From assembly GCF_000005505.3 (NCBI RefSeq), contig NC_016131.3:34029001-34093000 (forward strand): a DNA stretch of 64,000 bases, given 5' to 3'. Position numbers and translations under genes: made by a program. The DNA comes from Brachypodium distachyon (taxonomy: Eukaryota > Streptophyta > Magnoliopsida > Poales > Poaceae). How positions within the stretch are numbered: the first letter of the stretch is position 1; each line of letters opens with the position of its first letter. Positions 23,403 through 36,379 of the stretch are shown one piece after another. The notes under the pieces are model-generated. The model saw nothing but the letters and a program-made list of their open reading frames with translations, was not told the origin of the DNA and did not search any database.

Positions 23403-24100
23403 CTTCGAACTAAAAGGTAACATCCAATTATAAATCATGTTTCGATGTATAACATGTGGAATTGGCAACTTTGTCAAATCAGCAACCGAATACATCAAGT
23501 CGTTTAGCCCAAAAGAAGATAATTTATTTGGAGAATCCTGCAATTGAGACACATCAAGTTGGATGTGAAACACATCAGGCCATAACAACAACGAAATCAA
23601 CCGCCGAAAAGATGATTTTATCTGCAGGAGGGTACAAACTTCAAAGGGGAAGAGGAAGGCCAGGAAGAGGCCGGCCTAGGGACGAGTTGCGGAGGCGGCT
23701 AGCCTTGGCCTCCCAGTCGGCCCCCGCCGTTGTCCCGCCTCCCGCCGCCGAACTGCTCTCGTAGTTGATTTAGGATTAGAGGAGGCTGCCAAGGGGAGGG
23801 ACGACCAAGGAGGAGAGAAGGCCTCAAAGGGCGAGGACTAACCTACCTAAGCTGCTACCATCGAGGAGATCGTGTTCGCCTCAATTTTTACCCGATCTCC
23901 TCCCGAGCTCGCTCACTTCTGTTCGGAATAACGAACCGGTACGAGGAAAAGCCCAATTCCAGGGAAAACCGGTAGCAGGCTCAGAATTCACTTCGGTTCC
24001 CAAGACGTAATGCCAAGGACATCCAAGCAGTTGAATTCGGGCCTCCGAATACCATATGGGCAATTCCAAACCCGAATTCTTACATCCGAACGCAGTGTTA
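23403..24100. other. Intergenic sequence, nothing recognised
   Basis: Contains a GC-rich stretch (23640-23760) with short open frames but no domain. Its left edge was joined to 19748 before the LINE inserted. Confidence 0.4.
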
Positions 24101-24679
24101 GGGCATCCGCAAAGTCTAACTCTTAACTGACTCTTATTTGAAATTTGCTGATGTGGAATAAAGAGCAATAGGAGAGAGAATAGAACCGACTCTTCGAGAA
24201 GAGTCAGACTCTTAAGGAAAGTATCGACGAAAAGTCAACTAAGAGTTAGCTAAGAGTCGACCTTTTAAGGGCATATGTAATGGTAATCTAAAGTCAGCAG
24301 CAAAATAACACCTGCAATGGCTTGTGTCTTTAAACTGACTTCTAGATGATTTGTTAGCATTAAATGCGATGTTGCACAATGATTAAAGGGTCGATTCTTA
24401 GCTAACTCTTGGTCGAATTTTTTCTTAAGAGTCTGACTTTTCACGAAGAGTCAGCTCACTTTTCTCTCCAATGTTTCTTTCCTTAACACAAGCAAATTTT
24501 AAATAAGAGTCGGCTCAGAATCAGCCTTTGTCGATGTCCTAACCATTGCACAACATCGCATGTAATGCTAACAAATTATCTTGAGTCAGTTTAAAGACAC
24601 AAGCCATTGCACATCTTATTTTACCGTTGACTCTAGATGATGTGAAGAGTTACTGCTGACTCTACTATTGCGGATGCCC
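24101..24679. mobile_element. Tourist/PIF-Harbinger-like foldback MITE (579 bp)
   Basis: Inverted termini GGGCATCCGCAA and TTGCGGATGCCC are flanked by TTA at 24098-24100 and 24680-24682. A second inverted pair lies inside: the block around 24303-24381 (TGCAATGGCTTGTGTCTTTAA) is the reverse complement of about 24545-24625. It is therefore a nested palindrome, longer than its relative at 19101. Confidence 0.85.
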
Positions 24680-24765
24680 TTAGTGTATTATGGATGACCT
24701 GATCTTATTGACCGAGTCCCTTTTTTTAGCGAAAATTGTACGAAGATCGTCAAAAAAAAAACCCC

Positions 24766-25249
24766 GAGTAAAATGCATCAGAGATCCTAATTCTTTCGCA
24801 AATGTGCCAACTTAGTCCTAAATTTTTCGACATGCACGTTTAGGTCCCAATAGTATTTTCAGTGGTTCATCGCATGGCCCTCTGATGTATGTGGCCTTCT
24901 GACCATATGACGTGGCCATTTGACTAATGCCACCTATGATTGGGCCCACACGTAAGATAAGTACATGGATTATAAATTACATAAAACTTACAGTGGCGGC
25001 GCTGTGCATGACAGGTGGCCCTGCAACGCCAGATGAGCAGCTCCGGTGGACAAAGTCAGATGACATTAGTCCGATCCTAATCCTAAGTGGCATTAATCAA
25101 ATGGCCACCTCATACCGTGAGAGGAACATATACACCAGAGGGACCAATGACGAATACAATTGAGACATAAATATGCATTTTGAAAGATTTGATCGTAACT
25201 TCACACCTATGAAAAATAATTAGAACTTCTGATACATTTTATTTTACTT
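24766..25249. mobile_element. Mutator-like MITE with long inverted ends (484 bp)
   Basis: The left end GAGTAAAATGCATCAGAG and the right end, reversed AAGTAAAATAAAATGTATC, align over about 85 bases with gaps. A nine-base target duplication is not clear. The left end is related to the arm at 51322. Confidence 0.6.
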
Positions 25250-25751
25250 AAAAAATCTTCAAAACCGCGGTTTTTCCCCTGTGTTGTGGTCCTGAATCCC
25301 AAATATCTTTATCACCTTCCTGTCGGGTCCCACATCTCTGTCAGATCCTACGTGTCCACCCCAGCCTCTCCCCGTGATGAGCCCTGTCCTGTACAACGTT
25401 GACATTCCACTTTCCCTTCATCCACCGCGTTTAAATGACAGGTGGACCCAACGGGTAGGGACCAAAACTAGTCAGTGACTCAATTGCCCAGGAAACCACT
25501 CTCTAGTCCGTACGCGAGAAAATTATTTGCGGACCCGCCTCCGACTCGCACGCTCGTTGTCGAGTGTCGACTCGCCTTCTGGTTTCCTTCCCTCTCTTCC
25601 GAGCACCCGTCGCAGTTCCGCATCGCCTCCCCCCACCGCTCCTGATCAAAACCCTAGTCCTAGGAGGACCTAGGGCCTCGCCTGCGGCGCGTGCGCGTTC
25701 CCCGGGGAGCTTGCACGCGATCTCCTCGTGGAGGGGAGGAGGCGGGAGGCG

Positions 25752-28700
25752 ATGGGTGGGGCGGTCTCCGTCAGTGCCGAGGCGGCGGGGGAGTACCCGG
25801 TGGTGCTGAACGTGTACGACCTCACGCCGCTGAACAACTACGTCCACTGGTGCGGGCTCGGCATCTTCCACTCCGCCGTCGAAGGTGAGCCACGCCAGCT
25901 CAACCGGGTCCCATGGAATCAATGAAATTTAGGTACAGTACATGGGATTGATTGGGTTCATGGGTTGGGGAATAGATGGGGGAAACGGGACTCATCGTGC
26001 CGTTTTCTCGATTTGATAGTTTTGATACAGCGATCTTGGAATTCGTGCTTCGATTTTATAGGAAAAGGGTGAGTTCTTTTGGGGTGTTGCTGGCTGTTGG
26101 GGGTATCTACTAGATCTTGGTTACCTTTTCGGTATTTTGTTACGCAGAATTAACAATGTCAAATGAAACGGATTTGAGAATATTGTTATTTGTCTCGTAC
26201 GTGGTGGAAGAACCAGATCCAGAACATTGCCTTCAGTTGAGTCTTCATATAGGGGCTATCTAGTGTTCCATTTCAAATATCCTGATCTGTGTACTTAATT
26301 GTACAACTGCCAAGCTAGGAACTGGGATTAATTGTTCAAGAGTGAAACGAGACATGCTAACATACATGGGAATCAGTGATTTGCGGTTTGAAAATTATGT
26401 CAGGCATCCATGATTCAGTTGGAAAAGATTATCGTTCTAGCTTGTGTTTTTATGCAAGCTCTGTAGGGTTTTCAGTATATAGCGGTTCATGATTGGTTGG
26501 ATTTGCTATTACTAAGTTATTTCTAAGTCGACCAATTGCACCTCTGTTAAAATGGATCACATCATTAAACCTAGTTGCACAAAAAATTATGTGAACTTTA
26601 GGTCTTGAAATGTCCAACTGGATAATTGCATGTTTCTACACATAAAAGTTGCACATGGTTTCTAAAGTGTGCAGCTACCAAATTATTGTTAGATGAAAAA
26701 TCAGTTATCAGGATCGTCAACTGAGAAATGAGTTTATCAATTGACTTAGAAATAGTTTGTCCCATAATTCATTTTCACCCCTAGAAATTTTCTTTCACGA
26801 TTTTTGATAAATAAATGGATACTGTAGAAGGAGCACTAAGCTGCATATGTCGCATCTTCGTGTCTTCAAACTTTCTGGCCATCTTTCTTGTCTTCAAATG
26901 CATGGATACTGTAGAAGGAGCATTAAGAATTATTTAGCCTATGACTGAGTGGGCATTTGTTTCAGTTTTCTCTGTTTCGTATTAATTCGTTTTTTCAGAT
27001 ATGACAACCGAAATAGGTCTGTGAATTCAGCAAACCAAATGTTCTGTTAACCAAACATTTGGTTAGGTCTTTGGTTAAAACTAAATAAACTGGTGCAATA
27101 AATTAAATCTTTCAATTTAGCAAGGGATCAGCCGAAGAAATGCAAGTCAATCAACATATCAACAGAACAAGACAAATAATGAGAGACATCAGACATGCAG
27201 GCAATATTCAAGCGAAGAAAAATCAACCAAACAAGCACTAATCCAGCAAGAATAAACGAAATAAACACCTAATCTAGGCATCCAGTAGGTCACGGTGGTG
27301 GTGCTCATCTCCCTGGCAAGATGCCAGATCCTGTCGCAGGTTAACGTGGCTACGGCCATCACAGGACATGGCCGGGTGCCTGTTGTAGACTTGCAGGTTG
27401 AGGAGGCTGTGGCCCTTGCAGGTTATCGCGGTGGCATCAGGGGTGTAGGAGGGCTTTTGGTTACACCCCCTTGCAGGTCTTGGCGGCAGAGCTCGTTGCC
27501 CTAGCACGGGAGGAGGTTAGGGTTGGCAGCTTGGTCGTGCTTGGCTGCTTCTGTGTGGCTGTGCTGCTGTATGGGTTAATGTGATGCCCTGAGAGGATGG
27601 AGCGAGAGAGCCGAGAGACGGCTAGGGCTGAGGCTCAAAGGGTGAGCAATTTGTGCATGGTAGTTGACTAAGTTGGGTGAGCTTGCTGCCCAGGTGGAAC
27701 GAGTAAACTAGATCGCACATGGGCCTTGAGATTTGGCAGTTGGATCACTGAATTTCTGTGCAGAATGATCAAAGTGGAAATATGTTATGCCGGTGAAACT
27801 GGTTTACAGTACTTATACACTGAATGAACCGAAAGGAAATCGGTTTTTGCACATATGCAACTCAAATAAACACTGAAGACTGAATTAGCCTCTAATTTCT
27901 GGGTTTGCTGTTTGGTTTTAGTTTGGTTTTTGGTATCTCGGTTGTTTTGCCCATCTCTACCCAGAGGCACATTTTCTCTCAGAAAGCGCTTTAGTATTTT
28001 GTTTTGACATTTTTAAACTGTTGCATTTCTCTTCTTAGTGTTGAATATTAAAGGGATGATATTTTTTTTGACTTCGGTGTCACATATATATTTGTAATTA
28101 TCCTGGGAATTTCTTAGTTGTTTCGAACAAATTCTGTTTTATTCAGTCATTACTTTTAAAAGGTTAGAGCATAGTTATCCATATTTTTTACTGTTTTTAA
28201 TTTTTTATCATCCTTGTTATTGGTTACTACTCAAATTTACAGAGTGCCTACTTTGAATGCTTGAATATTTGTTATTGCCATCTCTAGGCAGTTTTTCCAC
28301 AAAATTTAAGTAAATGTGTAACTTCCAGACTTTGATCCCATCATTTTCTCGTGTATCAATGCCAGATTTGCTTGTAAATTTAATTGGCTGCAGTCCTGTT
28401 GATCTATTAAGAACGGAAAATGCACAACATTACGACTTTTATGTCCCAGATATGGATGTGTTTTTTGCATTCTTTTGATTATGACAACGATTTTAGAAAT
28501 TAGAAGTTGCATATGACATTTGTTGCTACAATTTTAGTGCATGATCACGAGAGAAGCAGGTGAGATTAGCAAGAAACGGACCCACATGACATGGTTATTC
28601 TTGTATAAGATCATACCAAAATGGAGTGATAATATTATTTCTGAAGTTATTTCCTTGTCATCATGCATAATTATTTCCATCCTACTCTACAGATTGCTTA

Positions 28701-30025
28701 TGTTTAGCTTTATTCTGTGTGAAACAGTCCATGGGTTGGAGTACAGCTTTGGAGCTCATGATCATCCAACAAGTGGTGTTTTTGAGGTGGAGCCGAAGAG
28801 CTGCCCGGGCTTCTTGTATCGATCTACGATTTTCATAGGCCGTACAACTCTACATCCCTTGGAATTTCGAGAGTTCATTCAGAGAATGGCATCGGAATAT
28901 CATGGGGATACTTACCACCTTATATCCAAGAACTGTAACCACTTTACAGATGATCTTAGCACCAGATTGACAGGAAAGCCTATTCCTGGTTGGGTTAACC
29001 GGCTTGCTAAGCTAGGTAATACTCCATTGATGTATTGCAACTTTCTAATGTTTTTTTTTTCTGTTAAGCAGTATATTTGCATTATGCCTCGATCACCATT
29101 TAATGGCTAGACGACTGATTTTTTACACTAACAGAGTCTGGAGATAATTTAAACAAACTAACATAAACCACTCAGTATAACTAAACTACTTATCTCTAAT
29201 GTAATGCAACTAAACAGTATGCTTGCAAACAGATCTATTTCTGCTGATATAGTACCAAACAAGTACTGTTCGTGTACCATGTCCCAACATTGCCGGCATC
29301 AAATGGCATATGGTGTTACATCAGTGGCCTAATTGATCACACCAATATCTTCCCAGATGAGTAATAGTCCCTCCGTCCCAAAATAAGTCATGTGAATTTG
29401 TATAAGAATCTATACAAACCCGCGTCACTTATTTTGGGACGGAGGGAGTATTAAAAAAGAGCTTACAAATGAAACACAAAGCTAAAAGCTTCCCAGGGTT
29501 TCTATGTTTTATGTCAGAACATTACCTTTTATTTCAAAGAGGCGTCACATTTTAAATAAAATTGCATTCCCTCCATTCAACAAAAGATGTCTCAAGTTTG
29601 TCAAAATTTGGATGTATCTAGACATGACTTAGTGTATAGATGCATTCAAATTTAGTCAAAGTTGAGACATCCTTTGTTGGACGGAGGAAGTACATCATTC
29701 TTAGTAGATCCTGAAAGACAATTCCAAATTACTTTCAGGTGCCTTCTGCAACTGTCTTCTACCAGAAAGTATGCGGTTGGAGTCGACTGAGACAAAGAAC
29801 CTTGCAGACTGTCATTTTTCAGGTATAGTTCCTTTTACATCAGTGGTGATCACGCTATGCCATCAGGATATCACGTGTTTATGTTTTATCAATGCCTTTG
29901 ACTTTTTAGATGGATCCACCACAACCAGCAACGAGCAGTTGGAATATGATGATCTTGAAGACAAACACCTGCTTTCACAATCTTCTCTTGGTCATGATGC
30001 AATTGTAAAGGAAGTCCACAGGTGA
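25752..30025 (+). CDS. PPPDE/DeSI-like cysteine peptidase, 4 exons, 206 aa
   Basis: Member of the PPPDE (peptidase C97, DeSI-like) family, small papain-fold thiol peptidases proposed to remove SUMO or ubiquitin from proteins. Exons: 25752-25884, 28728-29015, 29739-29822, 29910-30025; GT-AG junctions and phases agree. The catalytic pair is visible: His40 in GLGIFHSAVE and Cys114 in SKNCNHF, with the family blocks VHGLEYSFGAHD, LGxT-like FIGRTTLHPLEF and PGWVNRLA between and after them. The C-terminal tail (from about residue 141) is acidic and polar with no known domain. The start codon has G at +4 in a GC-rich context, and the leader is GC-rich. Intron 1 is 2.8 kb and intron 2 holds two Stowaway elements. 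The substrate cannot be inferred; Arabidopsis relatives are annotated only as deSI-like proteins. Confidence 0.92.
26950..27954. mobile_element. Possible DNA transposon in intron 1 of the DeSI-like gene
   Basis: The left edge TGGGCATTTG and the right edge TTTTGCCCA are short inverted ends. They enclose sequence of different composition (a GC-rich part at 27280-27560). No clear target duplication was found, so the assignment is tentative. Confidence 0.25.
29367..29448. mobile_element. Stowaway MITE (82 bp) in intron 2 of the DeSI-like gene
   Basis: Arms GTCCCTCCGTCCCAAAATAA and, reversed, CTCCCTCCGTCCCAAAATAA are almost perfect and flanked by TA. The element is a near-complete hairpin. Confidence 0.92.
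29566..29690. mobile_element. Second Stowaway-like MITE (125 bp) in intron 2
   Basis: Inverted ends TTCCCTCCATTCAACAAAAG and, reversed, CTTCCTCCGTCCAACAAAGG, with TA on the right only. It lies 118 bases after the preceding MITE and 48 bases before exon 3. Confidence 0.8.
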
Positions 30026-31676
30026 AGTTTACTGAAGCCATACAGAATAGTTCAGTGTGCAGTGTATTATTCATTTTGTACATTGTAATTCTGTGTTAAA
30101 AAAAATGTAATGTGCCCTTCCTATTGTATTTGAATATTTATATACTGCCACTGGCTTGTTCGGTGTCATGAATGTGTTTGTTCATTCCACTCGTATAATA
30201 TTGTAACCGTGCTACCCTCCCTAGGTAGTCTGAGATTCAGAGCCCATGCATGATCTTAATTCATTACTACTCCTGTAAATGTAATTCAAAACGTGGGCCT
30301 TGCTTCAATTGATTCCTTTTCTTTTGAAATAATCGATTTAAGTTGTTTTGGCATCGTTCTTTCCAGATTGTAAGAGGTACTCCAGGTGAGACCCTTTTGA
30401 TGAATTCCACCTATAAATGTGGCAAATGACAAGTAACTGAGGCAGTTTTCCCACCATGGCCACCTGTGTTTGGCTTACATAGATTCTGTGATCTTGTTGA
30501 GATTGTTCTCTGGTAGAGGTATCTTTCTGATATCCTTTGAACTCGGAATTGTATGGTTTAGTTGATAAGAGTGTTGAAAGCATTTAACTCAACTCTGAAA
30601 GCGTTAGTGCTAAATTGCAGGGTTATGAAGATCCTCTAGAATGTTATTTTTCTTGGGGTATTTGTGGCGTTATAGCAGTAGCCTTTCCATCTTCTGCAGT
30701 CTAAGTTGCAGAGTTAGGTTAGATTGTGTTGACTGTTGAAAGCCTGCAACATCAACTAAAGTATTGATCCAGTTAGTTGAGCTTGAGCATCCTGAGGACC
30801 AGCCTCTGCCTCGTCAGTTTACCAAGCGATTTCATTTTAATGTCTTGCTTGGACCAGACGAGAGGTTTAAGTTGTTGAGAGCTGCTATATATGGTGGCCA
30901 AATTGCATGCCTGTGCTCACCGGATGGTCCCAGGAGGGTGCGTCTGCCCACCTACAAGTAGAACTCTCTCCACTCCAGCTCCATCCACTGTCAAACCCTG
31001 AGGACAGTAATCTGTTTTATCAATGACTAACCAGTTATTTCTTAAGTAACAATTGTTCATTCTATTTTGCTTTATGCAAATCATCTGTTAAAGTGTTTAA
31101 AGAAATATTCTCATGAATATGCAAGCAGTTTTTGCATGTCAATTGCTAGTTATCCCAGGTAAGTGTTGCCTGGCTGAGAATCAGTGCTTACTGGCCAAGT
31201 TTACCGGTCGCTAAAGTGACAGATCAAAGGCGCAATTCTTTATCAACACAATTCCATGGACACACACGCTCACACCTATATAATCTTTCACATTCACCCA
31301 ATGACATTACATAACACATCCAGACTAATTCAAAAAGTCTCCAACCGTCTCAAAAAGAGTCTCCAACCAGTTATTTGAAAACCCCCAATTAATTATCAAT
31401 CAATCCCATTACTTTGGGACTTATGTAGGAAACATTCTGGTGATTATCTAACCTATTTAGAGTGTTTAGCTCCTTTATAGCTATGATGTGTCATTTTCTT
31501 TGTTCGCCTTTTGCTTTGTTCTTTCCTAGGGATCCCTGCAACAAGTCAAAGATGAACCTTTTGTCTTGGTCCTGGCCGCATCTACACCCGTGCTAAGCTG
31601 CATTTATGGTTACTGTGTAAACTAATGTATGTCCCACATTACTGTCAATATATAGGGGTACGCATAAAATAGAGTC
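30026..31676 (+). other. 3' flank of the DeSI-like gene and an unrecognised open frame
   Basis: The 3' UTR probably ends within the first 200 bases. An open stretch of 65 codons at 30764-30961 (FTKRFHFNVLLGPDERFKLL in the middle) has a protein-like composition but no domain I know. It might be a transposon or gene fragment. Nothing else was recognised. Confidence 0.3.
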
Positions 31677-31745
31677 TTTTTTACTGGAAACTGGAAGGGA
31701 AAACCCCTCCAACAAATTTATTGAAAAAGGAACAACAACGCATAA
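31677..31745 (-). mobile_element. LINE 3' tail fragment
   Basis: On the minus strand it reads TTTTTCAATAAATTTGTTGG followed by AGGGGTTTTCCCTTCCAG, the layout of grass LINE 3' ends such as the one at 19764. No coding part remains. Confidence 0.4.
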
Positions 31746-31908
31746 AGATAGAGTTAGAGTGATAGAGCCGATTGTTGAATGTATATACACTAAGAGGGTG
31801 CGATCTGACTCTTCGAGATGGCTGGGCTCGAATTCTCAGTAATAATGGCGAGGAAGACATCACTGATGTCACGTCTTTATATTTACTAGTAAGATGGAGT
31901 ATCATGTA

Positions 31909-31990
31909 CTCCCTCCGTCTCAAAATAACTGACGTGGATTTGTATAAGTTCTTATACAAATTCACGTCACTTAATTCGGGACGGAGGGTG
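31909..31990. mobile_element. Stowaway MITE (82 bp)
   Basis: Arms CTCCCTCCGTCTCAAAATAA and, reversed, CACCCTCCGTCCCGAATTAA, flanked by TA on both sides. It is the same size and subfamily as 29367-29448. Confidence 0.9.
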
Positions 31991-32159
31991 TATGTGTTTT
32001 GAGAAATAAGTCAAAAATCGAATTAAGCCAAGTTTCTCCTTGAGAAACGTGTAAATATTAGGATATTTTTAATAGGGTCCGACTATTATCTACTCCAAAA
32101 GTTTCTAGCTAGTATATAATTAATATTCGAAAAAAAATCTTTCGTACATAATGTTTTGC

Positions 32160-33110
32160 AAACGTTAGAGTGCTTGATCTATCATTCATTCTTGCGAGCT
32201 GGGGAAGCCTCATTTTTCCTTCACGATCCCAACCCCCTCGTGCCTTTCCCCATTCAATCGTCACCGGATCCCTCGAATCCTTTGACCTCCATTTGTCATC
32301 CCCGCCTCCATGGTGCTCTCCTCAAGCCACAACCTCTGCGGGAGTGCAAGATATGATCTAAAGTGTGAAAAGTCTCGCCCGGATGTAATGAGTAGATCGT
32401 CCTTGCCTGGCTATTTGTTGTGCCGTAGGTGAGTTTTGGCTAGGGAAACAAACTGAAGGTTGGTTGGTTCATTAAGACAAAGTTTGTGTGCTGTTTGAGA
32501 TTAATTGTTCACATTTTAAGTTGAAGAGATTTGTGGATGAAAAGTAAATGGGTATACATAGTTGGCAATAACATTTTGATAAGCTAGCTGGTGGTAGTAA
32601 TGGAGTGAATGCCGAACAAAGGTGTCAAACTACATGTTGAGAAACATCTTGTAAAAGGAGATGGAGCGCGCCCATGAATTGGTTTTTCTATAGCGTACAT
32701 ATGAAGCGGTTTTGAGAAAGAGGAAAATGTGAGGATGTTTGATTACTTGTGTAGTAAGTACCACTACATTAGAAGGTGTACAATATAAATGTCCTTCTAG
32801 AGTAATATTGGGTGACCTACAAGTTTTATTGAGAATGGTTGTATATGGAATTTATGGTGCCCCTGATCAAATCTGCCGATTTGAGGAGGGATTTCTTTTG
32901 TAAGAAGGTATTCTAGCTGATATGTACCACTAACAATTCCATGTTTCAACTTCTGGCAATTAAATTATATACATTAATATAATGTTCTGCATGTTGGGAA
33001 ATGTAAGGTACACACGGTTTCCAATAATAGACGCAATTGGATCTTGATCATTTGTGTACATTCCAAATCATGTATAGAAGAGTTGATATGACCCTTTCAG
33101 AAGAGTCGCG
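32160..33110 (+). repeat. Copy 1 of a diverged local duplication
   Basis: Shares an ordered series of landmarks with 33350-34480: CATTCATTCTTGCGAGC, a pyrimidine-rich stretch with CCATTCAAT, CCTCAAGCCACAACCTCTG, AAAAGTCTCGC, GTTGGTTCATTAAG, the TTGTAAGAAGG...TCTAGCTGAT block, and GAGTTGATATGA near the end. No coding sequence was recognised. Confidence 0.65.
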
Positions 33111-33349
33111 GCTCTATTTCTCCTCCACTTAGTTATACTTGATCCTATAAGGAAGGACGAAGAGCGACTGGCTTCGGGTCCTTGTACATATTTTAAATAA
33201 AATTTATGGTAAACATATCCTTGCGAAGAAAAACATACTAATATTAGTATATGTTGATATCGTCAATTAATATATATTTTCGTGCAATTAATTTCGGGCA
33301 AAAACTCTTTAATACATAGATTTTGTTGAAAAGAAATGAGAGGGCCGGT

Positions 33350-34480
33350 GTGATATGCTAGCTGTTCATTCTTGCGAACGTGGGAGATATATCTGCTTTA
33401 TTTGGTCGCGTATAGAGAACACAATACTGAGAGCGCACCCACATTTATTCCATAGTTAATACTTCCCTCATATGTATTCCATCCTCCTCACGCCTCGATC
33501 TACCCATTCAATAATCGTCTATCCGTCCTTCCTAATCGTTTGCTTTGCCTCAAGCCGCTACCTCTTTGTAAGGGCAAAATATCTAATCGGAGAAAGGTCT
33601 CGCTGATCATCGCTGTTTACATCCTTGGAGGTGAGTAGATCCTCCCGTGCCTGGCGGCTTAGTGCTCCAAGTGGGAACTTTTGGTTGGGGAAACAAGTGT
33701 AAGTAGGTTGATTCATTAAGCAAAAGTTCATATGTTATTTGAGTTGAATTTTTCTAGTTTTGAGTCATATGGTTGGAGATTTTTAGATCAAAAGTTCAAT
33801 CATGTAGTTGAAATTAGTATTTTGCATTATCTAAGAGGTGAAGGTGGGGATGAACACAACGCGACAAACATGTGAGGCTACACAACGAAAAATATGTGGA
33901 TGTAGCACGTGAAGGCGGTGCATGAAGTCATTGTGGGAAACGAAATAAAAGGTTAACGATGTTTGCTTAATTACTTGTTTGGTTAGTCTGGTTATCATTT
34001 TAGAATAATATCGAATAGCCTATATATTTTTTAGTAACAACAACATTTGAGTTCATGAATTACATAATTTTATATATAGTTCCCCTAAAATTATAAAATA
34101 TAATATATATAAATTAAATATCAAAATTTTAGACTTCTTTGTATACTATGACAGGATTGATATGTTTCATTCATTTGTCAAATGATAATGAAAATTTCTA
34201 TTCATTCTTTTGGGTTAATTAGTTTAAAATTTGTTTCACCACCCCAAGGAGCAAAAACCAAGAGTAGTTGTGGATGGTTTCTTCTCATAAGATGGTTTTC
34301 TAGCTAATCCTTGACATGCAACACTAATAATTCAGCATTTCAGCTTTTGCTTATATACAAAAAAAATATTTTCCATTTTTGATACGCTGTCGGGAGATGT
34401 AAGAGTATGTTTCTTATATTTAGGTTGCTTTGACCAAGAGTGTGTAGATTATGTGGTACAAAGTTGATATGATTGAAAAG
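33350..34480 (+). repeat. Copy 2 of the diverged local duplication
   Basis: Same orientation and order of landmarks as copy 1 (GTTCATTCTTGCGAACG, CCCATTCAATAATCGTC, CCTCAAGCCGCTACCTCTTTG, AAAGGTCTCGC, GTTGATTCATTAAG, AAAGTTGATATGATTG), with extra sequence after the first landmark. The offset is about 1.2-1.4 kb. Confidence 0.65.
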
Positions 34481-35289
34481 TGCTAACACCGATACCATTG
34501 AAAAGTCTTTCAAATATGTTGGTCAAATATAAACTTTTGAAAGAGTTAACACAATATATTTCCTAAGGGAGGGGGTACGTATTACAATTTTCGGCACAAT
34601 AAAGACTCAGTTTAGATTGTAAAAATAGATGGCATGAAGAATATGTGACAGAACAGAGGAATGCATTTGCTTTTAGGCATTGGAATTTATAGCGATCTGC
34701 CTGGAGGGTGGGGGGAGTGCATGCCTACATATAAGCACTTTTTTTAAACTGAAATGCCTAACACTTTCGAGAGAATATAACATGTTCTCATGTTATTATT
34801 GATTGATCTTTTTTTGCCTGCATTGTTTTAGTAGAAACTAGTAACTAGAATTCAATATTTAATTAACACTTTGCAGCATGTCCAATAGAAAAACTTGTTC
34901 AATTCTTTGGGAGTCATCTTAGGATGACTAAAAAAACTGAGAGAGCAACTGATCATGAAACACTGATCTTGTGAGCCACTACTATGACTCAAAATTTGAT
35001 CCTACCGCCACAATCCCCCCCCCCCCCCCCCCCCCTTCCCTCTCCCTTCTGCAACCATGCAACCAACAGTGGCACCAGCTAGATTATCATGCCGAGAGTG
35101 GCGCAACTTTGGCTCGATTTACAAATGATGGCAAAAGATTCTGAAGCGAACCACGAGCATAAGGATTACAGTATGGCTTATCTTCTCTATCAAGCCCCTA
35201 GCCCGTCGATCCGCTTACTTTCCAAAATATATGAGGGGTGGTGGCAGGACTGCAAGGAAAATATCTAGGAAGAATTGGATTGGTCCGGC
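34481..35289. other. AT-rich intergenic sequence with a poly-C run
   Basis: Contains 21 consecutive C at 35015-35035. A CACTACTA at 34977 might be the left end of the CACTA fragment that follows, but the bases after it do not match the right end, and no three-base target duplication is seen. Confidence 0.4.
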
Positions 35290-35635
35290 ATTTTTATATA
35301 GGAGAGGTGCTAGGTGTGGACTTTGCAGGCTAGAGCTTGGGCCTCGTGATCAAAACTAATGGGCCGTAAATTTGGACCATGAGTGGTGCATGTGTATTTC
35401 ACAAGTGATAGGCCATGAACAGAGCCCTGCAATTATAATAGCCCGCTAGTGTAGACGATCTCACCACTAATGGGCCTAACTTCCGCCAGGACCTTTTTAC
35501 TGAAACTGGACCATCCGTTAGGATCACCAGCGACGGGTAATCATCTTCCCGTCATTGGTGAACTGTGGTGCTGATAGGTGTGGTGCAACCCATTAGTGGT
35601 TATAGCAATCAGGAAAGGTTGTTTTTCTAGTAGTG
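35290..35635 (-). mobile_element. CACTA transposon end (left edge uncertain)
   Basis: 35622-35635 reads TTTTTCTAGTAGTG, the reverse of the canonical grass CACTA terminus CACTACTAGAAAAA. Before it lie short subterminal repeats of the type ACTAATGGGC (35352, 35468 and a variant at 35591). No transposase was found. Confidence 0.65.
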
Positions 35636-36379
35636 TAATTGCCAGCTTTCCATTAATTTTGGGCTCTCAACGAGCTTCTCCTCCAACCAACTGTATGGGT
35701 GCCCTTAAGAGACATCAGGGAGTGTGGGCAGGGGTCCCTCTTCTGCAATGGGATGGATGGTATTGCTATGGCGTACAACCTTCTTTGCAGTAGGCGAGTG
35801 CTTGATTCTTCATTGGCTCGACGGTTTCTCAATTGAGATCTTGAATTTCCTAATAACCTTCGATTAAGGATTGTTTTGGTTGGTGAGGTCTAGTGTAAAT
35901 TCAAGCGATGTGTCTTGCTTATTTAGGTTAGCTTGATCTTATTTTATTTCCTTCCAAGCATTATTGGGAGATGCTAGTCCACGTTCCCAATATGGGGTCT
36001 GTTCTTACGGCCCTCCATATCCCATGTACCGCCTTTCGGTTTTATCTAACCAATTGCCATAGTTTCATAAATGAGCTTTCAGTTGTCTAAAGACCCTAGA
36101 TATAGATGAGACTGTCTTTCAAAATATTTTTTGAAGAAGAGTGAATAAGTACCAAAATTAATTGTGGATGAGCTTTCAACAAAAGTTGACAAAATTTCTG
36201 TTTTTGTATAAACTTTCAAATTTTTGGGATGGGTTTCCGAATTTATATGGACAAACTTACGTACTTGCTAGGATGGTACTTCCAATTTTTTGGACAAACT
36301 TCCAGAAAATCAGATCGACTTCCATTTTTGTAACCTCTAAATTTTCAAGGGCAAACTTCCTTGTCTCTGACAAACTTAT

